Shown: positions 1 to 6,126, numbered from the stretch's first letter. The stretch is 6,126 bases of DNA from DASYDU01 sp031403315 (GCA_031403315.1 JANNTD010000061.1:1-6126); one strand, 5' to 3'. Made by a program: numbers and translations. The notes: generated from the sequence alone by a model not told the origin.

Positions 1-1213
1 TGATCACCAGCGGCACCACCCCGCCGTCGTTAGAAGTCTCTTGTTGCAACACCGAAGCAATTGAGATTTCGTAGTGGCCCAGCACATCCGCAATTTGTGC
101 AAGCACACCGGGGCTGTCTTTCACGGTGGTCCGTAGATAGAACCGGCCGACGGCCTTCGCATAGTCGCGCGGACCCACGCGGGCCTTCCGCTTCGACCAG
201 AGTTCCAGCGTGCGGAAAGTGATCGCCGTGCGGCCCACCGCGGTATCGATCAGGTCGGCGACCACGGCCGACGCGGTCGGCATCTGCCCCGCCCCTTGAC
301 CGTGATAAAACAGCGGCCCCACGGCATCGCCCACTACGCGAATCGCGTTGAACGCACCCGTCACGTCCGCGAGCGGCAGCCCGCTGCGGACCAGCGTCGG
401 CGAAACATACAGCTGCAACCCGTCGCCCGACAACTGTGCCACCGCCAGCAGCTTGATCCGGTAGCCCATCTCCTGGGCGAATTTCACATCGATCACTTCG
501 ACCGTGTCGATGCCGACGCGGGGAATTTCGGCCCAATGCACGCGGGCCCCAAACGCGAGATGAGCGAGAATGGCGAGCTTTTGCGCGGCGTCGCTGCCGT
601 CGACGTCGAGCGTCGGATCGGCCTCGGCGTAACCGAGCCGCTGGGCCTCGGCCACGGCGTCGGCATAGGGTGTGCCGTCGCCGTGCATCTTGCTGAGGAT
701 GAAATTGCTCGTGCCGTTGAGGATGCCGTCGAGCGATTCGATCTGGTTGGCCGAGAGGCACTGGCTGATGTTGGCGACGATCGGGATGCCGCCGGCAACC
801 GACGCCTCGAACGCAATCGAGCGGCCGAGCTCCCGGGCCCGATCAAACAGCTCCGCTCCATGCTCGGCCAACAGCGCCTTGTTCGCAGTGACCACGTCTT
901 TGCCGCTCTCGAGCAGCTTGAGCATGATCGTCCGCGCCGGCTCGATGCCGCCGACGAGGTGTGCCACCACCTTGATCTCGGGATCGTTGATCACCGCGTC
1001 GACTTTGTCGGTGAGCACGCCCGCCGGTGGCTCATAGAGTCGCTTTTTCTTGAGGTCCTTGACCACGGCCTTTTCCAGCCACAGCTTGCGGCCCGCGTGT
1101 CGCGCGATGCGATCGCCGTGCTCGACCAGCAACTGAGCGACGCCGGAGCCGACCGTCCCCATGCCGAGGATGGCAACCTTGGTCAATTCTTTTGGCAGAT
1201 CAGAATTTGGCAT
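1..1213 (-). CDS. hom: Homoserine dehydrogenase with C-terminal ACT domain, 3' end cut by window edge
   Basis: Cytoplasmic NAD(P)-dependent enzyme that reduces L-aspartate-4-semialdehyde to L-homoserine, the branch point to threonine and methionine. The frame is open for 404 codons from the ATG at 1213 to the left edge with no stop. Visible in order: Rossmann motif GMGTVGSG (residues 17-24), VVTANKALLA (107-116, conserved Lys112), ASVAGGIPI (137-145), LNGTSNFIL (165-173), the catalytic block EADPTLDVDGSDAAQK (197-212; Asp208 and Lys212 match the catalytic Asp/Lys pair of yeast Hom6), GQGAGQMPTASAVVADLID (305-323), then an ACT-type regulatory segment from about 357 (FYLRTTVKDSPGVLAQIADVL). Bacterial enzymes are usually about 430 residues, so roughly 25-30 are missing. 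ATG1213 precedes the nucleotide-binding motif by a normal distance but has no Shine-Dalgarno sequence; an inverted repeat ends four bases upstream. The ACT domain suggests feedback control, typically by threonine (family knowledge). Confidence 0.96.
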   Translation of the reverse strand, partial: MPNSDLPKELTKVAILGMGTVGSGVAQLLVEHGDRIARHAGRKLWLEKAVVKDLKKKRLYEPPAGVLTDKVDAVINDPEIKVVAHLVGGIEPARTIMLKLLESGKDVVTANKALLAEHGAELFDRARELGRSIAFEASVAGGIPIVANISQCLSANQIESLDGILNGTSNFILSKMHGDGTPYADAVAEAQRLGYAEADPTLDVDGSDAAQKLAILAHLAFGARVHWAEIPRVGIDTVEVIDVKFAQEMGYRIKLLAVAQLSGDGLQLYVSPTLVRSGLPLADVTGAFNAIRVVGDAVGPLFYHGQGAGQMPTASAVVADLIDTAVGRTAITFRTLELWSKRKARVGPRDYAKAVGRFYLRTTVKDSPGVLAQIADVLGHYEISIASVLQQETSNDGGVVPLVI

Positions 1214-1217
1214 TTTC

Positions 1218-1278
1218 GTACGTCAGGCTTTCCAGCCTGACACAGTCTTTTTCTGTCAGGCTGGAAAGCCTGACGTAC
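1218..1278. repeat. Perfect 25-base inverted repeat, nested palindrome (REP-like intergenic element)
   Basis: Positions 1218-1242 and 1254-1278 are exact reverse complements, separated by an 11-base T-rich spacer (1243-1253). Each arm is itself a small hairpin: GTCAGGCT, loop TTCC (GGAA in the right arm), AGCCTGAC. The element therefore holds four copies of the 8-base core and can form either one long stem or two short stem-loops. It fills nearly the whole gap between the lipoprotein stop codon (1279-1281) and the hom start codon (1213). I recall this core as a dispersed repeat in planctomycete genomes, but that is memory and was not searched. On the minus strand it is followed by GAAAATG rather than a T-run, so it is not a standard intrinsic terminator. 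It may instead protect or process the mRNA between the two genes. Confidence 0.9.
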
Positions 1279-2001
1279 TTAGCGAACAGTGGCTAGCAGG
1301 GCCTGCTGCAACTCGCGGCGTGTGGCCAAGGAATACTCGAGATCGAACCAAACGATCTTGCCGTTGGCGTCGAGCACAAACGTCCAAGGAAGTTTTTTCG
1401 AGCCAACTTTGTCGAAGGCCTTGCCGTCGGCATCGAGCAGTTGTGGGAAGTTGGCGGCTATCTTTTGGATCGTCCCACGGGCGTCGGTGGCCGGCTCGTT
1501 CACGGCAATGCCGACGACGTCGACGCCGCGAGTGCCGAACTTCTGGACCACGTCCGGCCCGAGGTCCGCCAACTCGTCGAGCGCCATCTGCCGGTCCGCC
1601 TTCCAGAAGACGACGACGGTCGCCGCTTTGCCGTACAGTGTCGAAAGCTTCGCGTTGCCGCCAAGCACTTTCGGCAATTCGATCTCCGGGAGCAAGTCGC
1701 CGACCTTCACGCGGCAGAGTGCCGCATGCTGATGGGAGAGCAGCACCGGCGGCACCGTGGCGGGCTCTGTGGCTGCCACTTCCGCCTCTTCAACGAAGGC
1801 CGCTTGCTCGACCGGCACCACACTAGCGGGAGCAAGCGTCTCGGCCACCGGCTGCGCAGGCGGTAGCGGCTCGGCCGGTTCGGCAGGCTCGTCGGTTACG
1901 AGTTTGTCGAGCTTTTTCGGCTCGTTGGTCGCGGACTGGCCGCAGCCGACGACGGCCACGAGGCTGCAGAGGGCGATTGCCGTGAATTGGAATCTTCGCA
2001 T
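1279..2001 (-). CDS. Thioredoxin-fold (TlpA/AhpC-TSA-like) lipoprotein lacking the CxxC active site
   Basis: A predicted 240-residue exported lipoprotein. Residues 1-20 form a lipoprotein signal: basic MRR, hydrophobic FTAIALCSLVAVV, then lipobox VVGC with Cys20 as the expected lipidated residue. Residues 24-95 are a low-complexity linker rich in Pro, Ala and Glu. Residues 98-240 look like a redoxin domain: VGDLLPEIELP, an LSTLYGKAATVVVFW strand region, a helix, and a cis-Pro region KLPWTFVLDANGKIVWF (Pro205). At the position where TlpA-like proteins have FWAxWCxxC, this one has FWKADRQMA, so both redox cysteines are missing. The only other cysteine in the mature protein is Cys96, ahead of the fold. 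A thiol-disulfide reductase role is therefore unlikely; a binding or structural role is more plausible, but the function is unknown. The start is ATG2001: it opens a proper signal peptide and lies downstream of the promoter at 2026-2054, unlike the in-frame TTG at 2022. Confidence 0.88.
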   Translation of the reverse strand: MRRFQFTAIALCSLVAVVGCGQSATNEPKKLDKLVTDEPAEPAEPLPPAQPVAETLAPASVVPVEQAAFVEEAEVAATEPATVPPVLLSHQHAALCRVKVGDLLPEIELPKVLGGNAKLSTLYGKAATVVVFWKADRQMALDELADLGPDVVQKFGTRGVDVVGIAVNEPATDARGTIQKIAANFPQLLDADGKAFDKVGSKKLPWTFVLDANGKIVWFDLEYSLATRRELQQALLATVR

Positions 2002-2025
2002 GGTTTTGACCGGGTAAAACAAATA

Positions 2026-2054
2026 ATTGTCCCCGACCGAGTGCGCGCAGTCAA
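2026..2054 (-). promoter_or_regulatory. Sigma70-like promoter for the lipoprotein gene (and probably hom)
   Basis: On the minus strand TTGACT (2054-2049, five of six matches to TTGACA) is followed after exactly 17 bases by GACAAT (2031-2026, four of six matches to TATAAT). The expected transcription start is near 2018-2020, giving a leader of about 18 bases before ATG2001 with no Shine-Dalgarno sequence. It sits in the 73-base gap after aspS. I saw no other promoter in front of hom, so the two genes may share this one. Prediction from the consensus only. Confidence 0.5.
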
Positions 2055-2074
2055 CGCCGGGGCGCGGCTCGTCG

Positions 2075-3847
2075 CTAGGTCACTAGCTTGATCGCCAGCT
2101 CTTTGAGCTGCTTGGCGTCGACGGCGCTGGGTGCACCTGTCATCAAGTCGGCAGCCTTCTGCGTCTTGGGGAAGGCGATGCAGTCGCGGATGTTGTCGAG
2201 GCCGCCGAAGATCATCACGCAGCGGTCGATGCCCAGCGCGATCCCGCCGTGCGGCGGAGCCCCGAATCGCAGCGCATTGAGCAGGAAACCGAACCGCTCC
2301 TGGGCCGTTTCTTCGTCGATGCCCAACAGGTTGAACACCTTTTGCTGGATCACGGCGTCGTGAATCCGGATCGTGCCGCCGCCCGCTTCGTAGCCGTTGA
2401 CCACCAGATCGTAGGCCTTCGCGCGGCATTTGCCCGGATCCGATTCCAGGATCGCAAAGTCCTGATCGCGCGGCGACGTGAACGGATGATGCATCGCCAC
2501 CCAGCGTTTCTCCTCATCATCAAAGTCGAACATCGGGAACTCGACGACCCAGGAGAAATTCATCGCGTTCGGCTCGTAGAGCTTCATCTCCGCGGCGATC
2601 TTGCACCGCAGCGCGTAGAGCGCCTTGCAGGTAATTTTCCACTGATCGGCGACGAACAGTAGCAGGTCGCCCGGCTTGGCCTTCAGGCGAGCGGCAATTT
2701 CCTTGAGCAATTCCGGTTTGAAGTTCTTGGCGATCGTCGACGCGAGCGTGCCGTCGGCTTCTACCTTGAACCAGGCCAACCCTTTCGCGCCGTGCTGTCC
2801 GACGTACTCGGTGAGCGCGTCGATGCCGCGGCGCGAGTAGAACTCGCCACCTTGCTTGGCATTGATCGCGCGGACCTTGCCGCCGGATTGGGCCACGCTC
2901 GAGAACACGCGGAAATCGCTCTTCGCCGCCAGGTCCGTGCAATCGACCAGCTCCAGGCCGTAGCGCAAGTCGGGTGCGTCGTGCCCGAAGCGTTCCATTG
3001 CTTCATCGTACGTTATCCGCGGGAGGGGCAGTTTCACGTCGAGGCCCAGCTCCTGTTTGGCCAGCCGCGCCACCAAGCCGTCGATCGCGCCGATCACGTC
3101 TTCCGCGTCGATGAACGACATTTCAATGTCGAGCTGCGTGAACTCCGGCTGCCGATCGGCTCGCAGGTCCTCGTCGCGGAAGCAGCGGGCGACCTGCACG
3201 TAGCGATCGTAACCCGCCATCATCAGAATTTGCTTGTAGAGCTGCGGCGATTGCGGCAGCGCGTAGAACGAACCGTGATGCACCCGGCTCGGCACCAAAT
3301 AGTCGCGGGCGCCCTCGGGCGTGCTGCGGCCGAGGATCGGCGTCTCCACGTCGATAAAGCCGAGGTCGCCAAAATAGTTCCGCATGCTGCGGATCATCCG
3401 ATCGCGCAGCAATAGCGTCTTTTGCATGTCCGGCCGGCGGAGGTCGAGGTAGCGGTGCTCGAGCCGCAGCTCTTCGTTCGGCAGGTCTTGGCCATAGGCG
3501 CTCGGCGAGACCGGCGGCGTGATGCTCTCGTTGAGCAGCTTGAAGTCGGTGACGCGGAGCTCGATCTCACCCGACGCGTGCTTCGGGTTCGCCATGCCGG
3601 CCGGCCGCTTGGCGACGTCTCCGGTGACCTTGATCACATATTCGGCCCGCAGCGACTTGCTCTGTTCGATGATAGCGGCCGGCGTATCGGGCGGATTGAA
3701 CACGACTTGGGTGATGCCGTAGCGGTCGCGCAAGTCGACGAACAGGCCGCCGCCGTGGTCGCGGTAGCTGTCGACCCAGCCACAGAGCGTGACCGACTTG
3801 CCAACGTGATCGACGCGTAATTCGCCGCAGGTATGAGTTCGCAGCAC
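2075..3847 (-). CDS. aspS: Aspartyl-tRNA synthetase, bacterial type (probably non-discriminating)
   Basis: Class II synthetase that charges tRNA-Asp with aspartate in the cytoplasm. From the GTG at 3847 it is 590 residues, the usual bacterial size. Numbered from that start: an N-terminal OB-fold anticodon domain (about 1-105, with LCGWVDSYRDHGGGLFVDLRD), the motif 1 region FGDLGFIDVETPIL (159-172), STPEGARDYLVPSR (175-188), QSPQLYKQ (199-206), motif 2 RCFRDEDLRADRQPEFTQLD (221-240), an inserted GAD-type domain (roughly 280-410), and motif 3 GIALGIDR (535-542). All catalytic landmarks are present. Start choice: AAGAGGA lies five bases before GTG3847, and the residues after it (LRTHTCGEL) align with the very N-terminus of E. 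coli AspRS; an in-frame TTG at 3865 would add six residues. His31 and Gly84 are the residues seen in AspRS that also aspartylate tRNA-Asn, rather than the Leu and Lys of E. coli. The stop is TAG at 2077-2075. Confidence 0.97.
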   Translation of the reverse strand: MLRTHTCGELRVDHVGKSVTLCGWVDSYRDHGGGLFVDLRDRYGITQVVFNPPDTPAAIIEQSKSLRAEYVIKVTGDVAKRPAGMANPKHASGEIELRVTDFKLLNESITPPVSPSAYGQDLPNEELRLEHRYLDLRRPDMQKTLLLRDRMIRSMRNYFGDLGFIDVETPILGRSTPEGARDYLVPSRVHHGSFYALPQSPQLYKQILMMAGYDRYVQVARCFRDEDLRADRQPEFTQLDIEMSFIDAEDVIGAIDGLVARLAKQELGLDVKLPLPRITYDEAMERFGHDAPDLRYGLELVDCTDLAAKSDFRVFSSVAQSGGKVRAINAKQGGEFYSRRGIDALTEYVGQHGAKGLAWFKVEADGTLASTIAKNFKPELLKEIAARLKAKPGDLLLFVADQWKITCKALYALRCKIAAEMKLYEPNAMNFSWVVEFPMFDFDDEEKRWVAMHHPFTSPRDQDFAILESDPGKCRAKAYDLVVNGYEAGGGTIRIHDAVIQQKVFNLLGIDEETAQERFGFLLNALRFGAPPHGGIALGIDRCVMIFGGLDNIRDCIAFPKTQKAADLMTGAPSAVDAKQLKELAIKLVT

Positions 3848-3852
3848 GAAAG

Positions 3853-3859
3853 TCCTCTT
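3853..3859 (-). promoter_or_regulatory. Shine-Dalgarno site deciding the GTG start of aspS
   Basis: The minus strand reads AAGAGGA (3859-3853), then CTTTC, then GTG at 3847-3845. This near-ideal spacing favours GTG over the in-frame TTG at 3865, whose own upstream sequence (TTTCCGCCTTTGT) has no purine-rich site; the site would also lie inside the coding region if TTG were used. Confidence 0.65.
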
Positions 3860-3893
3860 AGGCAAACAAAGGCGGAAACTCGGTAATCTGGCG

Positions 3894-3899
3894 ATTGTA
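3894..3899 (-). promoter_or_regulatory. Possible -10 element upstream of aspS
   Basis: TACAAT (3899-3894, minus strand) differs from TATAAT by one base and lies in a short AT-richer patch (CCAATTACAATC) between oleD and aspS. The bases 15-18 upstream (around TAGTCGG) give no good -35 match, so this is weak. If real, the leader to GTG3847 would be about 40 bases. Otherwise aspS could be read through from oleC-oleD, since no terminator with a T-run was seen after oleD. Confidence 0.25.
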
Positions 3900-3951
3900 A
3901 TTGGCCCGACACGAACCGACTAGGGCGAGATGCGGGCCGCCCGCTTGCGGC

Positions 3952-4947
3952 TTAGCGCTGCCCTCGCAACCACTCCCCCAGCCGCCGTATCCCCTCCGCC
4001 GTCGACACCCGCGGCTCGTAGCCGAAATCCCGTCGGGCCGCCGAGATGTCGAACCAGTGCGACGTGGCAAGTTGGCTGGCCAGGAACCGCGTCATCGGCG
4101 GCTCGCCCCGCAGGCCGGTGATCGTCCAGATCGCTTCACATGCCAGGCCGATTCGCCGGGCCGCGGCGAGCGACGTCGACTTCCGCACCGGCAGCAGATT
4201 GACCAGCGACAAAATCTCGTCGATCCACTGCCAGCAATTCACCGGCTCGCCTTGGCTCAAAAAATAAGCTTTCCCCCCGACCGCTGAAGCGGTCTCGCCG
4301 AGCGCGTCGGCGGCCTGCACATGTGCCTCCGCAACATTCTCGACATAAATCATGTCCACCAGGTTCGCCCCGTCGCCCACACGCCGCAGCCGGCCCGAGC
4401 GAGCCCGCTGGACCAACCGAGCCGTGAGATGATGATCCCGCGGCCCCCACACCAGGTGTGGCCGCAGCGAGCACGTCCGCAAGGCATCGCCATTCGCTGC
4501 GAGCACGGCCTGTTCCGCCAGCGCCTTCGAGTGCGGATAGTGAGCGAGCCACCGCGACGGATACGGAGCCGATTCGTTGACGCCGCATTGATCGCGGCCG
4601 TCGAACGTCACGCTGGGGCTGCTTGTGAACACGAGCCGGCCGACGCCGTTCCCGCGGCAAGCGTCGATCACATTCTGTGTGCCGACGACGTTGGCCGAAT
4701 AGTATTCCCGCCACGGTCCCCAGATGCCGACGCGGCTCGCCACGTGGAACACGCAGTCGATTCCCTTACACGCAGACGCCACCGTCGCACGATCGGCAAG
4801 ATCCCCGCACAGCATTTCCACATCGAGCGATCTCAACTCCGGGTACTCGCCGCGCGCCAAGCCTCGTACTCGATCGCCGCGTGCCACCAGTGCTTCCGCA
4901 ATGTATCGCCCCAAGAATCCGCCGGTCCCGGTCACGAGCGCGTGCAT
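3952..4947 (-). CDS. oleD: OleD-type NAD(P)H-dependent 2-alkyl-3-oxoalkanoate reductase (extended SDR, 3-beta-HSD-like)
   Basis: A 331-residue protein of the extended short-chain dehydrogenase (NAD-dependent epimerase / 3-beta-hydroxysteroid dehydrogenase) family. It shows the nucleotide-binding motif TGTGGFLG (6-13), GDLAD (48-52), VFHVAS (66-71), NVVGTQNVIDAC (86-97), the catalytic FTSSPSV (107-113) with YPHSK (137-141, the YxxxK pair), RPHLVWGPRD (162-171), and YVENVAEAH (201-209). In olefin (head-to-head hydrocarbon) biosynthesis OleD reduces the beta-keto group of the OleA product to a hydroxyl, giving the substrate of OleC. The assignment rests mainly on the family motifs together with the directly preceding oleC, with which it shares one base (TGATG), so the two are translationally coupled. 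ATG4947 is preceded by GGAG eight bases upstream. A much longer in-frame extension up to 5418 lies wholly inside oleC and is not credible. A general sugar epimerase or sterol dehydrogenase is the alternative, less likely in this context. Confidence 0.87.
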   Translation of the reverse strand: MHALVTGTGGFLGRYIAEALVARGDRVRGLARGEYPELRSLDVEMLCGDLADRATVASACKGIDCVFHVASRVGIWGPWREYYSANVVGTQNVIDACRGNGVGRLVFTSSPSVTFDGRDQCGVNESAPYPSRWLAHYPHSKALAEQAVLAANGDALRTCSLRPHLVWGPRDHHLTARLVQRARSGRLRRVGDGANLVDMIYVENVAEAHVQAADALGETASAVGGKAYFLSQGEPVNCWQWIDEILSLVNLLPVRKSTSLAAARRIGLACEAIWTITGLRGEPPMTRFLASQLATSHWFDISAARRDFGYEPRVSTAEGIRRLGEWLRGQR

Positions 4948-6126
4948 CAGGCCAGCTCCGGGAATTTCGCGGCGACCCACGTCGCCAGTTGTTCGCGGTT
5001 GATTTTGGCGTTGTGCCGCACGTCGACCGGCAAGTGGTTTCGTAATACGAAAAGGTCGATTGATTTCGTGAGCGGATGCAGTTGGGCCAACTCGCGCAAC
5101 GCGCGCACCAAGTGATGATCGGCGTGCTTCGAGACGGGCCGGCCGCCGCACCAGGTGATCTCCGGAGTCGGCTGGCAAATCACCACTGGTTTTTGCCGAC
5201 CATTGGGGCCAATTCCCACGAGCGCCGAGCGGTAGATGGCGGAATGCGAATTGAAGATTGCTTCGATGCATTCGGTGAACAGGGTGCCGCTCGCGGTTTC
5301 GACGCGTTGGGATTTGCGACCGCAGTACCAGAGGCGGCCGGTGTCGTCGAGGTAGCCAACGTCGCCGGTTCGGTGCCAAACTGTATTTCCAGCGACAATT
5401 TTTGCGTCGGCGTTGCACTCGGTGCGCGTGACGTAGCGGGACGAGACTTGGGGACCGCGGACGATGACTTCACCGATTTCGCCGGGGGAGAGTTCTTCGG
5501 CATCATCGATATTGCCGATCGGGTCGTCGGTGATGCGAATGACTTGCCACTCGATGGAGCGGAAGGGGTGGCCGACGCAGACGCCTGCGCCTTCGTTGGT
5601 TTGAGCAGCGGTTTCGGCGAGCACTTCGGCCGCCTCGATCGTGGCGACCGGCAGGCACTCGGTCGCGCCGTAAGGTGTGTGCATCTTGGCGTTTGGCGCG
5701 GCCAGAGCGAGGGTGGATCGCAATACGTCGGCCGGCACTGGTGCGCCGCAGGAAAAAACCTGCCGCAGAGACTCGATGCGTCTGCCGGTTTTTTCGCCGT
5801 GGGTGCCGAGGTTTCGCCACAGTGCGGGGGACGCGAAGGCTTGGGTTACTTTCCAGTCGTTGGCGGCGGCGAGCAGTTTTTCTGGGTTTGCGGCCGCGGG
5901 GCGGGAGAAATCCATGTCGGGGAATATCGTGGTCACGCCCATCGCGGAGTTGAACAGCGCGAACAGCGGGAAGCACGAGAGATCAACGCCGCCGGGCTCG
6001 ATGGCATACGTCGATTGAATCTCGGCGACTTGCGTGTCGAACATGCGGTGTGTGTAGAGGACGCCTTTCGGCGGGCCGGTGCTGCCGGAGGTAAAGATGA
6101 TCGCGGCGGGGGCATCGGCGCGGGTT
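4947..6126 (-). CDS. oleC: OleC-type ATP-dependent beta-lactone synthetase (AMP-ligase family), 5' end cut by window edge
   Basis: The C-terminal 392-393 residues of an ANL-superfamily adenylating enzyme; the frame stays open to the right edge, so the start and about 150 N-terminal residues are outside. Counted from the first whole codon (6125): P-loop core FTSGSTGPPKG (11-21), SCFPLFALFNSAMG (50-63) and FPDMDFSRPA (68-77), SCGAPVPADV (125-134), the A5 motif TPYGATE (150-156), GEIGEVIVRG (215-224), RTGDVGYLDDTGRLWYCGRK (252-271) followed by SQRVETASGTLF, and the C-terminal DVRHNAKINR (368-377) with the conserved lysine Lys374. The PLFALF and PDMD stretches and the GRKSQRV form (not the usual GRxDxQIK of CoA ligases) are what I recall of OleC rather than ordinary fatty acyl-CoA ligases. 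OleC turns 2-alkyl-3-hydroxyacids into beta-lactones, which OleB decarboxylates to alkenes. It is the first visible gene of the oleC-oleD unit. Confidence 0.88.
   Translation of the reverse strand, partial: TRADAPAAIIFTSGSTGPPKGVLYTHRMFDTQVAEIQSTYAIEPGGVDLSCFPLFALFNSAMGVTTIFPDMDFSRPAAANPEKLLAAANDWKVTQAFASPALWRNLGTHGEKTGRRIESLRQVFSCGAPVPADVLRSTLALAAPNAKMHTPYGATECLPVATIEAAEVLAETAAQTNEGAGVCVGHPFRSIEWQVIRITDDPIGNIDDAEELSPGEIGEVIVRGPQVSSRYVTRTECNADAKIVAGNTVWHRTGDVGYLDDTGRLWYCGRKSQRVETASGTLFTECIEAIFNSHSAIYRSALVGIGPNGRQKPVVICQPTPEITWCGGRPVSKHADHHLVRALRELAQLHPLTKSIDLFVLRNHLPVDVRHNAKINREQLATWVAAKFPELA
4956..4959 (-). promoter_or_regulatory. Shine-Dalgarno site of oleD inside the end of oleC
   Basis: The minus strand reads GGAG, eight bases, then ATG4947, with the oleC stop TGA sharing the A of that ATG. 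This supports the short oleD start and translational coupling. Confidence 0.5.

Noticed and set aside
296..1240. 314-codon open frame on the plus strand opposite hom
   Set aside because: It is fully antisense to a clearly recognisable homoserine dehydrogenase, has an Arg/His/Asp-rich composition with no domain, and even reads through the inverted repeat. It is a GC-driven shadow.
1161..1826. 221-codon plus-strand frame that translates the palindrome as VRQAFQPD...
   Set aside because: It begins antisense to hom and continues antisense to the lipoprotein as Arg/Pro/Ser low complexity. The peptide-like motif is only the translated repeat.
2075..3847. Possible reading as archaeal-type AspRS or AsnRS
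   Set aside because: The inserted GAD-type domain, the QSPQLYKQ and FRDED motifs and the 590-residue length are those of bacterial AspRS.
3932..3944. GC-only palindrome GCGGGC-C-GCCCGC just after oleD
   Set aside because: It could be a short stem of five or six pairs, but no T-run follows on the minus strand and such GC palindromes are common at this base composition, so I do not call it a terminator.
3952..5418. 488-codon version of the OleD frame extended upstream
   Set aside because: The extra 157 residues are Arg-rich, have no domain and overlap oleC coding sequence. The Rossmann motif begins right after ATG4947, which has GGAG upstream and a TGATG junction.
4947..6126. Ordinary long-chain fatty acyl-CoA ligase
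   Set aside because: The C-terminal hinge reads GRKSQRVETASG instead of GRxDxxIK, the PLFALF and PDMD stretches fit OleC, and an OleD-like gene follows with a one-base overlap. Not fully excluded because the N-terminus is missing.

Overview
The window is a GC-rich bacterial segment, and all five genes I can support lie on the minus strand. Read in the direction of transcription (high to low coordinates) they are: the C-terminal two thirds or more of an OleC-type AMP-forming beta-lactone synthetase, a complete OleD-type reductase, aspartyl-tRNA synthetase (aspS), a thioredoxin-fold lipoprotein without the usual active-site cysteines, and homoserine dehydrogenase (hom), which runs off the left edge. 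Many long plus-strand reading frames are shadows caused by high GC.

The source is most likely a member of the Planctomycetota (Pirellulales-like). Three things point there: weak or absent Shine-Dalgarno sequences at some genes, an oleC/oleD pair (ole genes are known in this phylum), and an intergenic palindrome with the core GTCAGGCT-TTCC-AGCCTGAC, of a kind I associate from memory with planctomycete genomes. This assignment is inference; no marker gene for taxonomy was searched.

Right part (about 3952-6126): oleC and oleD overlap by one base (TGATG) and are surely co-transcribed. In the known pathway OleA condenses two acyl-CoAs, OleD reduces the 2-alkyl-3-ketoacid to the beta-hydroxyacid, OleC closes the beta-lactone using ATP, and OleB decarboxylates it to a long-chain olefin. 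oleA and oleB are not in the window and would be expected to the right, upstream of oleC.

Middle part (about 2002-3951): aspS follows after a gap of about 100 bases. It has a clear ribosome site in front of a GTG start, a full bacterial-type architecture, and anticodon-domain residues (His31, Gly84) that resemble non-discriminating AspRS. That would imply tRNA-dependent Asn synthesis with GatCAB. A good sigma70-like promoter (TTGACT-17-GACAAT) lies between aspS and the lipoprotein gene.

Left part (1-2001): the lipoprotein gene and hom are separated only by a perfect 25-base inverted repeat that starts directly after the lipoprotein stop codon and ends four bases before the hom start codon. 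hom makes L-homoserine on the way to threonine and methionine. There is no gene-free stretch above 300 bases, and no RNA gene, CRISPR array or transposase was seen. The most noteworthy items are the nested palindrome, the cysteine-less redoxin lipoprotein, and the predicted tRNA specificity of AspRS. I found no convincing evidence of a wholly new multi-gene system.
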